Assembly (NCBI GenBank): GCA_023399465.1
Contig: JAEWPB010000013.1
Location: 1-36,036, forward strand
Length of the DNA stretch: 36,036 nucleotides
DNA from: Pseudomonadota bacterium
Lineage (GTDB): Bacteria > Pseudomonadota > Alphaproteobacteria > Rhizobiales > Rhizobiaceae
Direction of reading: 5' to 3'
Each line of letters opens with the position of its first letter. Positions within the stretch are counted from its first letter, which is position 1. Below the pieces are notes generated by a model that was not told the origin of the DNA, ran no database searches, and saw only the letters and a list, made by a program, of their open reading frames with translations. Of this stretch, positions 16,681-25,339 are shown one piece after another. The translations under genes and the position numbers were made by a program.

Positions 16681-18608
16681 CGGTTTTCGGTGATCGACGC
16701 CGGTTTAGGTTGTGGCTTGGTCAGCGCACTGGTTGCCGCGGCGACCGCAAAAAGCCCGTCTTCGAAATCGAGCTGCCGGTCTGCAGGCGGTGTTTCCCGC
16801 TCGGTTTCAAGGCGGTCCCATATCTTGTCCGGCAGGCCGCGAATGCCATAGAGGATCGCGGCGACCTCCGCCTGGTTCATGGTGTCCAGCGCCTCGTTTG
16901 CCTGCGCCGGATCCTTTTCCCACTTGTATTCCGTGAAGCCATCCTTGCGCTTCTTCGGCACGCGCCGCTCGGCGGTAAGCTGTCGGAAGTAGTCGTCTTC
17001 AAGGCCGGTCGGAAACGCAACATAACCGCGTTCAAGCGGGTCCGTCTTGGCCGCATTCCGATAAAGCGCCATCTTCAACACGGAAGCGTTGAAGTTATAG
17101 AAGCGACGCGAATATTTGAGCAGCTTGCCGGTCTTGCTATTGCGTTCCTTCTTCACCCTCTGCGTCAGCGGAGCGCTTTCGGTATTGCTGCCGCGCACCA
17201 TGACGACGCGCGATGCAGGATGACGTCGGGCCCAAGCCCAGACTTCCTCGGTGTAGGCGTTGCCGTCGATGGCCACGCGATCGGGCGCGATCTTCTGGCC
17301 CACGCTGTTTGGCCAGGTCTGCACCACCAGTGCGTCGAGCCGTTCCTGGCACTTCGCATCCGAGATGTGTCCGTGGATCACGCCACAGTCGACTACGAAG
17401 CGCCGGAAATCCCGCCCGAAAGCCACAGCCTGCCATTCGACGCGGTCGACCTGACAGTCGATGCCGATCGTGAACACGAGCCCGCCCGGTGGAATTCGTC
17501 CCCGCGGATAGTCGGACTGGGCGCCACGATCGCGAAGCCCTTCCCACGGCGGCGCCTCGCCAGCCGTGACATACGCCCGACCGACGGTGTCGTTCAGGAA
17601 CGTTTGCTCCGACGCTGGGTCACCCTTGGCCGCCAACCACTCCCGCGCGATCCGCTCCCAGCTCTGCAGGACCGAATAGGCCGACCAGATGTAGAACGAC
17701 CGATGCTGCCGTTTCGCCTTCGGATTGTGCGAGCGGAACTCCAGCCGCCGCATCAATTGCGGGCGATGGTGCTCCTCGATTTCGCAACCGCACTCGATGC
17801 AGGTAAAATGCGCCTTTTCCGGATGCTCCTCATCCAGATTGGCCAGCATGTTCTCCCACTCCAGCACCTGGAAGTGGCCGCAATGCGGGCACGGAACGTA
17901 GGGATATTCCTGACTGCCGTCTTCGAAGTTCCGGGTAATCCGGCACCCAGGCATGACCAGAGGCGTCGATATCTTCAGGATCTTCGCGAATTCGTGGGCG
18001 CGCGACCGACTGTCGGCCTGCGTCTCCGGATCCCCAGCAGAGTTGTTTTCCCATTTGGACAGGTCGTCCTGGACCTGCCGCTTCATCGTCACCTGAGAAA
18101 GCGACGCCGGCGAATTTGCGCCGGAAATCTGGATGGCGCCACGACCGTCGACCCGCTCCTTATAGAGCACCGAGTCCAGTCCATCCCGGTTCTTCATCGG
18201 GAAGAGCCGCGAGAGCGCGGTTGTGTTGCGCAGCATCGGCGCAAGCTTCATCTTGCTCCAGCGCTGCGCGTTGTTGTCGGTCGGATGAACGTAGAGGAAA
18301 TCCCCCGGGTCCATGTCGATCGAGCCGCCCGTGAAAATGTTGGCGACCACCGTTCCGCCGATCTGCGCGGACTTGGCGATTGTCACCACCCGGCACGGAT
18401 CGTCAGGTGAAAGTGCCCTCAGAACCTCGTCGAAATAGGCGAACAGGTTCCGGTTGTAAGGACCCGGATAAGGGCTTTCCCGTTCCGAGAAAACGATGTT
18501 CCGCTCTGCCCAGGCGAGATAGTTCACCTCCGATGGAGGCGTGAGCACCTCTGCCATGACGGCCCGGCCAAGACGTTGCACATTGGCCGTCGGAACGTGA
18601 ATGCTCAT
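16662..18608 (-). CDS. Terminase large subunit (lambda gpA / GpA family)
   Basis: A 648-residue protein beginning MSIHVPTANVQRLGRAVMAE. Motifs include the GpA-type Walker A region VVTIAKSAQIGGTVVANIF (residues about 77-95), a zinc-binding cluster with CPHCGHF and CIECGCEIEEHH in the middle, and the nuclease domain beginning FTIGIDCQVDRVEWQAVAF with its first catalytic aspartate. It cuts and pumps DNA into the prohead. Length is typical for the family. The gene overlaps the portal start and has a short ORF just upstream. Confidence 0.94.
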   Translation of the reverse strand: MSIHVPTANVQRLGRAVMAEVLTPPSEVNYLAWAERNIVFSERESPYPGPYNRNLFAYFDEVLRALSPDDPCRVVTIAKSAQIGGTVVANIFTGGSIDMDPGDFLYVHPTDNNAQRWSKMKLAPMLRNTTALSRLFPMKNRDGLDSVLYKERVDGRGAIQISGANSPASLSQVTMKRQVQDDLSKWENNSAGDPETQADSRSRAHEFAKILKISTPLVMPGCRITRNFEDGSQEYPYVPCPHCGHFQVLEWENMLANLDEEHPEKAHFTCIECGCEIEEHHRPQLMRRLEFRSHNPKAKRQHRSFYIWSAYSVLQSWERIAREWLAAKGDPASEQTFLNDTVGRAYVTAGEAPPWEGLRDRGAQSDYPRGRIPPGGLVFTIGIDCQVDRVEWQAVAFGRDFRRFVVDCGVIHGHISDAKCQERLDALVVQTWPNSVGQKIAPDRVAIDGNAYTEEVWAWARRHPASRVVMVRGSNTESAPLTQRVKKERNSKTGKLLKYSRRFYNFNASVLKMALYRNAAKTDPLERGYVAFPTGLEDDYFRQLTAERRVPKKRKDGFTEYKWEKDPAQANEALDTMNQAEVAAILYGIRGLPDKIWDRLETERETPPADRQLDFEDGLFAVAAATSALTKPQPKPASITENRWKKRK

Positions 18609-18609
18609 C

Positions 18610-18798
18610 TCAGTTGATCAACTCGACGTCCTCTGCGGACAACTCCGTTTCGATGGTCTCCGGCAGTTCCAGCATCTCCGCTTCCATCTGTCTGGCAGCA
18701 TTGGCGCGGATGCTCCGGAACTGTCTCCGAAGAAGATGCAGCACGTCGCGGTGGGGCACCTTGAACTCCGCAGCAACGGCCGCGGCGAAGTCGGTCAT
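18610..18798 (-). CDS. Small ORF before the terminase (possible terminase small subunit-like or accessory)
   Basis: A 62-residue protein starting MTDFAAAVAAEFKVPHRD at ATG 18798 and ending one base before the terminase start. It has a short helical head and an acidic tail (ETIETELSAEDVELIN). A small terminase subunit is expected in this position, but this is shorter than usual and I see no clear DNA-binding helix-turn-helix. A longer frame to 19059 runs through the dnaN fragment on the opposite strand and is not used. The function is uncertain. Confidence 0.45.
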   Translation of the reverse strand: MTDFAAAVAAEFKVPHRDVLHLLRRQFRSIRANAARQMEAEMLELPETIETELSAEDVELIN

Positions 18799-18804
18799 GC
18801 GGCC

Positions 18805-19058
18805 GAGGCCGGACTGATGCTGGTCGCGACCGACGGCCACCGCCTGGCCAAGCGCCTGCTGCGCGCCGGTGATAGCACCGCGGGCATGCCGGCGATCATC
18901 GTTCCGCGCAAGACCATCGACATTCTCGGCAAGATCCTGCCGAAGGAAGGCGCAGTCACGCTGAAGGCGTCGGATGCGAAGATCGTCATCGAGGTCGCCG
19001 GAACGACTCTTGTCTCCAAGCTGATCGATGGCACCTTCCCCGACTATACGGCTGACCA
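18805..19058 (+). pseudogene. Fragment of an accessory-type dnaN (beta sliding clamp)
   Basis: About 84 codons read GLMLVATDGHRLAKR, then MPAIIVPRKTIDILGKIL and LVSKLIDGTFPDY. This corresponds to the end of domain 2 and the domain 2-3 junction of the beta clamp (normally some 370 residues). It has no start and stops being clamp-like right after FPDY, where the frame runs into TADQT and a stop. The wording differs from a typical chromosomal rhizobial clamp (for example KRLLRAGDSTAGM), which suggests an accessory copy of the sort carried by mobile elements. It lies back to back with the phage cluster, so it marks a deletion or insertion boundary. Confidence 0.8.
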
Positions 19059-19110
19059 AACGTGATCAATCGCAAGTTGGAAGGCGTTCAAGGAATAACC
19101 GACACAAGAT

Positions 19111-19323
19111 TTGAGTCCTGAGCTTCGTCTGGGATTTTTTGAGCAAGCCTTCATAATACCGGAAGAGTTGATCTGGCTTATCTGGGAGGGCGATGAGCGT
19201 CCGACTGTCCTCCCTGAGTCCAATCCTGTTTTCACGGCCGTGATGCAACTGGCGATGCGCGGTGAAGTCCGCCTCGACCTCGGCAAACGGCTGACCATGA
19301 ACTATCTGATCCTGAAGGTGTAA
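19111..19323 (+). CDS. Short unrecognised ORF
   Basis: A possible 70-residue product beginning MSPELRLGFFEQAFIIPEE and ending LGKRLTMNYLILKV. I do not recognise a family. The mix of hydrophobic and charged residues and the absence of long low-complexity runs make it more protein-like than most short frames here, but the start has only a weak ribosome-binding site. It lies in the gap between the dnaN fragment and the defence pair and may be a fragment of a larger deleted gene. Confidence 0.3.
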   Translation: MSPELRLGFFEQAFIIPEELIWLIWEGDERPTVLPESNPVFTAVMQLAMRGEVRLDLGKRLTMNYLILKV

Positions 19324-19540
19324 CCTGTGTCCATCGATTCTGAATCGTTCGAGAAGCTGCTGGCCAAGTCAACCGCGATCCTCTCCCCCTTCGCGTCCTC
19401 GACCTTCCCGGCATCCTCGAAAACCGTTCGGACAAAATCGGCTACCAGGCGGCGGTCTCACACCATGGTCTGTCCGGACGTCGTTCACGTAAGGAAAATG
19501 ATGCCGCAATAACCTGGGTTGATATTCGCGACTGGAAAAC

Positions 19541-19774
19541 ATGTCTGCCGAGCAGCAGCAGTTCTACCTGCTTCGCGTCGAGAAGCTGAAAGAGCTGGTC
19601 GGAAGCGTGTTCATGTCAGGCGAAGCGCCTAACGTTTACGATGTCTCGGCACTCGTCGGCAAGCTGCCGAATCAGGACATCTCAGACTGGAAAGGTGATG
19701 ACCTTGTCGATATTCCGGGTACTACACCGCTAGATTTAACGCAACAGTTGTATCGTCAACGATCCCCACGCTAA
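19541..19774 (+). CDS. Short unrecognised ORF upstream of the OLD-type gene
   Basis: A possible 77-residue product beginning MSAEQQQFYLLRVEKLKELV, with an acidic middle (NQDISDWKGDDLVDIPGTT). I know no family for it. It ends 41 bases before the OLD-type gene and is on the same strand, so it could be a leader gene of that operon or the remnant of a gene broken upstream. Between 19327 and 19512 another frame is open (beginning MSIDSESFEKLLAKSTA), but its composition shifts halfway in a manner that suggests a frameshifted remnant. Confidence 0.3.
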   Translation: MSAEQQQFYLLRVEKLKELVGSVFMSGEAPNVYDVSALVGKLPNQDISDWKGDDLVDIPGTTPLDLTQQLYRQRSPR

Positions 19775-19815
19775 AAATCCATATTTGAAGCTAAACCGAT
19801 TCGCCGGTACTCAGT

Positions 19816-21426
19816 ATGGATCGCGGGATTTCAGTGCACATTACAAAAGTCGTCATCAAAAACTACCGGTGCTTGCTGGACTCGTCGGTTGATCTCAATC
19901 CGAACCTAAACGTCATTGTCGGCGACAATGAATGCGGGAAATCGACCCTTCTGGAAGCAATACACCTTGCCTTGAGTGGGCAGATCAACGGCCGTGCCAT
20001 CCAGGGGGAACTGCACCCTTACCTCTTCAATTCCAAGGTGGTCACCGAATACATCGCGGCATTGCACAAGAAGTATGTCGGTCCGCCGCCTCCCATACTG
20101 ATCGAGCTTTATTTCTCGGACGAGCCCGACCTGACAAAGCTGAAAGGAAGGATAAATTCGCTGAAGCTTGACGTTCCAGGCGTCAGAATGCTGATCGAAT
20201 TCAACGAAGGCTACCGGGCTGAGTATGAGGACTATATCGCCGATCCCTCGCTCATTCGAACGGTTCCAGTAGAGCATTACATTGTCCGGTGGCGCGATTT
20301 CGGTGACAACGATGTGACAGCACGATCCATTCCAGTTCGACCCAGCTACATCGACGCGAGCACCCTGCGGAACAATGGTGTTGCCAATCGATATGTCCTG
20401 GATGTGGTCAAGGACAGCTTGACGCGGGAGGAGCAGGTTAGTCTCGCTCTCTCATATCGGCAGATGAAAGATCGCTTCCTGGCCGACCCTAAGGTGGCAG
20501 CGATCAATTCAGGTCTTGAAGCGAAAAAGGGGCATGTTTCTGACAAGGCGATCACCGTGTCGCTCGACAGCTCGGCTCGGGCAAGCTGGGAGTCGGGTGT
20601 GATGCCGCACCTTGATGAGATTCCGATGACGCTTGTTGGCAAAGGTGAACAAAGCTCCGTCAAAATCAAGCTAGCCCTGGATGTTGCGGACAACTCGCAC
20701 GTTTTCCTGATCGAGGAAGCTGAGAACCATCTTTCATTTACAAATCTCGCAAACTTGATCGCTCATATCGCCGCCAAACGCGGAGACCGGCAGCTCCTGA
20801 TAACCACCCACAGCAGCTACGTGATGAACAAGCTTGGGGTCGATTCGGTTTTGATGTTCATGAATGGCATCGCAACCAAGCTAACCGCGCTCGACCCGAA
20901 GACCCGGGATTACTTCCTGAAACTGCCCGGCTACGACACGCTTCGACTGGTGCTATCGAAGCGCGCGATCCTGGTTGAAGGGCCTTCCGATGAGCTAATT
21001 GTGCAGAAGGCCTTTCATCGAAAGCACGGAAGGATGCCCATTGAGGCGGGCGTCGATGTCATCAGTGTCAGCTCTCTCGCATTCAAACGCTTTTTGGAAA
21101 TCGCTGACATATTGAATACCAAGGTCGACGTGGTGACCGACAACGATGGGGACGTGGCTCGGCTGCAGAAAAAATACGCCGATTATCTCACGCATAAACA
21201 CATCGCAGTTCAGTACGACCCCGACGAGAATGCGAGGACATTGGAGCCGCAACTTCTCAAGGCCAATGACCGGGGTGTGTTGAATGATATCCTAGGCACC
21301 ACGTACACCACGGATGAAGACCTGCTGAAGTTCATGCAGAATAACAAAACCGAGGTCGCTCTACGGCTGTTTGAAACCGATAAAGCGTGGAACGTACCGG
21401 GGTATATCAGCCGTGCGGTCGCCTAA
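19816..21426 (+). CDS. OLD-family ATPase-TOPRIM nuclease (GajA-like)
   Basis: A 536-residue protein. The ABC-type ATPase half shows Walker A GDNECGKST (about residue 36), a signature region VGKGEQSSVKIKLAL, Walker B VFLIEEAENHLS (about 297) and an H-loop TTHSSYV (about 328). The TOPRIM half has AILVEGPSDELI (about 383) and VVTDNDGD (about 438), the acidic residues that bind metal in OLD nucleases. Class 2 OLD proteins paired with a UvrD-type helicase form the Gabija anti-phage system (GajA/GajB). ATG 19816 is used as the start; GTG 19834 (reading HITKVVIKNYRC) is a credible alternative. The stop overlaps the helicase start. The function is inferred from motifs and pairing. Confidence 0.85.
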   Translation: MDRGISVHITKVVIKNYRCLLDSSVDLNPNLNVIVGDNECGKSTLLEAIHLALSGQINGRAIQGELHPYLFNSKVVTEYIAALHKKYVGPPPPILIELYFSDEPDLTKLKGRINSLKLDVPGVRMLIEFNEGYRAEYEDYIADPSLIRTVPVEHYIVRWRDFGDNDVTARSIPVRPSYIDASTLRNNGVANRYVLDVVKDSLTREEQVSLALSYRQMKDRFLADPKVAAINSGLEAKKGHVSDKAITVSLDSSARASWESGVMPHLDEIPMTLVGKGEQSSVKIKLALDVADNSHVFLIEEAENHLSFTNLANLIAHIAAKRGDRQLLITTHSSYVMNKLGVDSVLMFMNGIATKLTALDPKTRDYFLKLPGYDTLRLVLSKRAILVEGPSDELIVQKAFHRKHGRMPIEAGVDVISVSSLAFKRFLEIADILNTKVDVVTDNDGDVARLQKKYADYLTHKHIAVQYDPDENARTLEPQLLKANDRGVLNDILGTTYTTDEDLLKFMQNNKTEVALRLFETDKAWNVPGYISRAVA

Positions 21427-22483
21427 CCGGATCGTCATTGCCGCTGCTGGTGGTGGAAAGACAACACGCATCGTTGACGAAGTGCTGGCCGACAAGTCGG
21501 TCCGGTCGGCAATCATCACCTACACCAGAAACAACGTCCGCGAGATTCAGGCCAAGTTCTATCAGCGTGGGCAAGCCATCCCGCCCCATGTGGACATAAT
21601 TCCCTGGTACACCTTCCTTCTGCGAGAAATGGCTCGACCGTACAGGAACCACAAATACGAAAAGCGCATCGACGGGATTTTTTGGACGGAGACGACCGTC
21701 GACCGGTTTGCTCCCAAATCGAACGCTGGTCGCTATTATTTCGGCAATTCGTCGAACATCTACTCGAACAAGCTCGCGGAGTTCGTCTGCGACTGCAACG
21801 CGATATCCGACAACGCGATCATGCATCGGTTGGAGCAGCGATTTGAACGCGTCTATATCGACGAAATTCAGGATTTCGCTGGATATGACCTCGACATCCT
21901 CGAACTGATGCTCAGGTCCAATCTCGAAGTCGTTCTTGTGGGCGATCCCCGACAATCCACGTTCACGACCAATAATTCGAACCGCCACAAAGGTTTTCGC
22001 GGACCTGATATCATCAAGAAATTTCGGGAGTGGGAGAAAAAGAAGCTCGTGGAACTGCAGCATCTGGTCGAGACCCATCGGTGCAACCAACTGATCGCAG
22101 ACCTAGCCGACAGCTTTTATCCCGAGCACGAAAAGACACAGTCGCGAAACGAGGACGTGACCGGTCATGACGGCGTGTTTTCGATAAAGACAGGGCACGT
22201 TACCGAGTACATCAACAAGTTTAAGCCGCAGGTCCTACGATTATCTGTGAAAACGGAATGCGCTGGTTATCCAGCCCTGAACTTTGGAGAGTCGAAGGGC
22301 ATGACTTTCGACCGGATACTAATATTCCCGCATAAGAAGGCGCAGAAATGGCTGAAGACGGGAGACTATGAGCTTGTCAGCGGTGTCAAACCCGAGCTGT
22401 ACGTCGGGGTTACCAGGGCCCGCTACAGCGTGACATTCGTGTATGACGGAACCTCGGCTCTGAAAGAGGTAATACCACACTAA
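21413..22483 (+). CDS. Compact UvrD/Rep-type helicase (GajB-like)
   Basis: A protein of about 356 residues starting at GTG 21413, reading RSPNRIVIAAAGGGKTT right away, so Walker A sits at residues 10-17. Other superfamily 1 motifs are present: YIDEIQDF (motif II, about 149), VVLVGDPRQST (motif III, about 177), GMTFDRILIF (motif V, about 296) and YVGVTRAR (motif VI, about 331). The protein is shorter than typical GajB (around 500 residues), so the 1B/2B insertions must be small. The start overlaps the OLD-type stop by 14 bases, pointing to one operon. A frame start at ATG 21371 exists but would overlap by 56 bases. Confidence 0.82.
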   Translation: MRSPNRIVIAAAGGGKTTRIVDEVLADKSVRSAIITYTRNNVREIQAKFYQRGQAIPPHVDIIPWYTFLLREMARPYRNHKYEKRIDGIFWTETTVDRFAPKSNAGRYYFGNSSNIYSNKLAEFVCDCNAISDNAIMHRLEQRFERVYIDEIQDFAGYDLDILELMLRSNLEVVLVGDPRQSTFTTNNSNRHKGFRGPDIIKKFREWEKKKLVELQHLVETHRCNQLIADLADSFYPEHEKTQSRNEDVTGHDGVFSIKTGHVTEYINKFKPQVLRLSVKTECAGYPALNFGESKGMTFDRILIFPHKKAQKWLKTGDYELVSGVKPELYVGVTRARYSVTFVYDGTSALKEVIPH

Positions 22484-22587
22484 CTCATACGGTGCCTCGC
22501 GCGGAGTAGGACTGAGTTCAACCGTTCGGCAATTTCGCCGCTAGTCACGCCTGTCGCGGAGCCGATTCTCACCCGTTGCGTCTCTCG

Positions 22588-22697
22588 CCCATGTGGCTCA
22601 CCGACACCGGCCTGATGAGATCAAGGCGAAGATTGTTTCGGAAAGCTTGAGGGCTGGCACGACGGTCAATGAAGTTGCGCAGCGCTATGGATTGTAA
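22588..22697 (+). pseudogene. IS66 family TnpA (OrfA) fragment
   Basis: A frame ending at TAA 22697 reads HRPDEIKAKIVSESLRAGT then VNEVAQRYGL, the helix-turn-helix start of IS66-family OrfA proteins. Only about 35 codons remain and the stop comes where the family continues. No terminal inverted repeat is visible on either side. Together with the TnpC fragment near 23300-23830 it shows that IS66-type elements inserted and were then broken up here. Confidence 0.7.
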
Positions 22698-22736
22698 GCG
22701 GTGTTGCCAGAGCACCTACCTGAAATTTTCGGTCAT

Positions 22737-22916
22737 TCAGGTCTGCCTGCTGCGCATGAATTCTCGCACCTCATTCAACATCCAGTTCCGAAACGCGCGG
22801 ACCTTCGGGTGGTCTTGGGTAAGCGCCGTTACGCCCCCACCTTGACTATAAAGCTTGATGCCGTTTCGAATAGTGCCGCTTTGTCGGGGACGGCACGCGC
22901 CAATAGCGGCCCTTGA
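22737..22916 (-). pseudogene. Probable LysR-type regulator C-terminal fragment
   Basis: The minus frame ending at TGA 22739-22737 reads GGGVTALTQDHPKVRAFRNW and then MLNEVREFMRSRQT. The PKVRAFRNWMLNE pattern is typical of the last helix of LysR-type substrate-binding domains. Upstream of about 22860 the sequence loses family character and there is no start. It is best seen as the tail of a deleted regulator. The assignment is moderate because only a short, variable end is left. Confidence 0.5.
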
Positions 22917-22987
22917 CCTCCGCCTTGCGCCTGGGGCAATTCAGGCCATCGATACCGCAGACTTGCTGTTGTTGTGGGGGACTTTGC

Positions 22988-23338
22988 GTGCAGCGATTGG
23001 CTGAGATAAAAGAGAAGGAAATTGGTCGCGGAGCGGTATTCAGAGTAAAGGCTGAATACCCTTACGAAGCGGTAGTGGATTTTATGCTGGTCGAAACGAC
23101 CGATGCAGAACGTCCGCTAGGAGTAATGGTCGCAACTGGCTACAGCGCGGGCCATACCTTCGTCCACCTACCCCACGAAGCACTGATGAAGGGCACGCGG
23201 ATGCTGTCGACGGCGTGGCTCAAGCAGAATTGGGAAAAGTGGGTGTATCCACCTTGTCCGCCGCAGGAGGTAATTTTCCTGGAGCACTATCCAGAACCGG
23301 CACGGTCAGGTGCGATGAGCCTGTTGTATCCGGCATAG
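22988..23338 (+). CDS. Imm45-like immunity protein, C-terminus altered by IS66 sequence
   Basis: A protein of about 116 residues starting at GTG 22988 (QRLAEIKEKEIGRGAVFRV). The core with EYPYEAVVDFMLVETTDAE, then LGVMVATGYSAGHTFVHLPHE and WLKQNWEKWVYPPCP, fits what I know of the Imm45 family, which neutralises toxins of polymorphic or contact-dependent systems. The last 15-20 residues, after EVIFLEHY, run into IS66-derived sequence, so the original stop is probably lost. No matching toxin gene is visible. An in-frame upstream extension to 22913 is cysteine-rich and unlikely. The Imm45 label is from memory of the family pattern. Confidence 0.6.
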   Translation: MQRLAEIKEKEIGRGAVFRVKAEYPYEAVVDFMLVETTDAERPLGVMVATGYSAGHTFVHLPHEALMKGTRMLSTAWLKQNWEKWVYPPCPPQEVIFLEHYPEPARSGAMSLLYPA

Positions 23339-23829
23339 CCGTCCACCTGCAGGATGCCGGAGAAGCCTTGCAATATCCGTTCGGCATGGAGCCCGCCGCG
23401 ACCGGGTGCATAGGTGAAGGCGACGCCCGGCGGAGCGTTACCGCCCCATGGTCGATCATCCCGTGCGATCGCCCAGAAGTATCCGGTCTTGGTTTTGCGG
23501 GAGCCGGGATCGAGGACAGGGGCACGGGTCTCATCCATGAACAGCTTGGTCGAGTGCTTCAGGTCGGCAATTAGCGCATCGAAGACGGGACGCCATTCGA
23601 ACGCAGCATGGCCAACCCAGTCGGCAAGCGTGGACCGGTCGAGATCGACGCCTTGGCGGCTCATGATCTGGGCCTGACGGTAAAGCGGAAGGTGATCAAC
23701 ATATTTGGAGACCAGCACATGGGCGACAGTCGCCTCCGTTGGCAGGACTGCCTGGATCAACCGTGCCACCCAGGGCGACCCCGATTTCGCGGCGCTAGCT
23801 CGCGGCAATCCGAACCACCTTATCGACAC
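23287..23829 (-). pseudogene. IS66 family transposase (TnpC) internal fragment
   Basis: About 180 codons encode a central stretch of the IS66 DDE transposase: VAHVLVSKYVDHLPLYRQAQ, then DRSTLADWVGHAAF and KLFMDETRAPVLDPGS, which holds a catalytic aspartate (FMDET), then YFWAIARDDRPWGG and LQVDGYAGYNRL with the second aspartate (VDGY). A full TnpC is around 500 residues, and both the start and the DDE glutamate-bearing end are missing. The fragment cuts into the 3' end of the Imm45-like gene. It cannot be active by itself. Confidence 0.9.
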
Positions 23830-23876
23830 ATAACTGCAAGTTCGGTCATAAGCTCAGGCAGAGGCAAATACAGGCC

Positions 23877-25292
23877 CTAGACCAAACCCAGCAGGTTCTC
23901 AACAATCTCCTTTATTTCCGACCGCGTCGTGCCGCCATCTTGAAATTCTGAGCGAGCAATTATCTTGTCCGCCGTCATGCGTGGCCAGAACCGCTCAATT
24001 ACGTCGTCGGGCTTAACCGAGGCGGCTGTGCCGATGATCTTCTTAGCATCACATGTTTCTGTAAATTCGACTTGCACCCCCGTAAGAGCCTGAATTAGGT
24101 CGGGGCAAAGGTAGTTTTCAATTTCTCGCTTTCGCGTGGAATAGAATGGCCGTCCCAGCGCCTCAACTTCCTGCCGACGCTTCTGAGTCGCCTTAATCTG
24201 CCCGGCATCGCCACCGATATCCGAATCCAGGAAGACGCACCACGGTAGGCCTAGGTCATTGGCGAGGTTAAGTGTGACCCAGTGCTTTACACTGCCACAG
24301 CCGCCGATAAGGATCGGAACGACACCAACATCCTCCAAATTTGTGGCAACATGCCCACTATCCTTCAGGCTGCGCGCTGCGTGCTTCAGAAAGATTACGT
24401 CCGACTTTCCTTCAACGAGAACGACCGCTTTTGCTCTTTCCATTCCAGTTTCTGGGAGGACACCAAGGCTCTCGGCAGCCTCTTTGAGCACATCGTTTGT
24501 AGGTAATTTCACGATCGGCTTTCCCGCCTCATTTTTCGTAACGAAGCGGATTCCTTCGACCGGTACCAGACCCGCGAGAGCGGGGACATGTGTGGTGACG
24601 ATGATTTGCCGATTGGGCTGCTCTGAAAGCGCAAGGAGCGCTTTCATCAGCATCAATTGATAATTGGGATGTTGGGATGTCTCAGGTTCTTCGATAGCGT
24701 AGATCACATTTCGCGTTGTACCCGTTACAGCTTTCTCGGCCTCCGCACGGAAAAAGTTCAGAAGGATCAAACGACGCACGCCGCTCCCACGCTTGTTGAT
24801 TGGGATGCCGTTCTCTCCATCGAGGGTGAAGCTAAAGGCCCACTTCGGCTTTTCCTTGAAACGAGGCACCAATTCGCTAGCCAACTCTGGAGCCATCTCC
24901 CGCAGCTTTTCAAGGGTGCGACCCGCTACGTCAAGCACACTCCTTTCAATCTCTGCCTCAAGGGAGCTGATCCTTTCCTGCAAGGCCGCCTGAGCGTCTT
25001 TCACAGCTTGCTGCAGAGGATTTTTCGCCTCAACGTCACCATCACTGCTCTCGCGGTCCGACTTGAATAGAGCGAAGGTGGGAAGCTGATCCTGGATTTT
25101 TCCCCAGATCGACTTGCTTTCGACCGACAGCCCCTTGTCGATATCGAGCATCGTTTCCCTCAGCGTGGCCTCGCCAGCCGCCGCTCGGATTGCGTTGCGC
25201 CACTGAGAGGCTACACGCTTGTCCGCAACATGATCTGAGACACCCTGTGCATCGCCCAACTTTTTAAGATCAGTTATCTTAAGAGCGAGCAA
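23877..25292 (-). pseudogene. Second OLD-type ATPase-TOPRIM gene, 5' end missing
   Basis: The open frame gives 471 residues with an ABC signature KRGSGVRRLILL (about 168-178), Walker B VIYAIEEPETSQHP (about 196-209), H-loop TTHVPAL (233-239), TOPRIM AVVLVEGKSDVIFLK (289-303) and FLDSDIGGDAG (354-364). It has no Walker A, which OLD and related AAA proteins carry within the first 50 residues. The frame is closed upstream by a stop at 25337-25335, and the only start is a TTG at 25292 inside what looks like continuous protein. The 5' 100 or so codons were probably deleted. A coiled-coil-like segment lies around residues 90-135. It may still be translated, but ATP hydrolysis would be lost. Confidence 0.8.
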
Positions 25293-25339
25293 CCCGCTAC
25301 GCCCATTCTGATGAAGACTTTGCGCACGTACGACTTAAC

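Noticed and set aside
16710..18410. Plus-strand open frame of 566 codons over the terminase gene
   Set aside because: The terminase on the minus strand has zinc cluster, ATPase and nuclease motifs; this frame has none.
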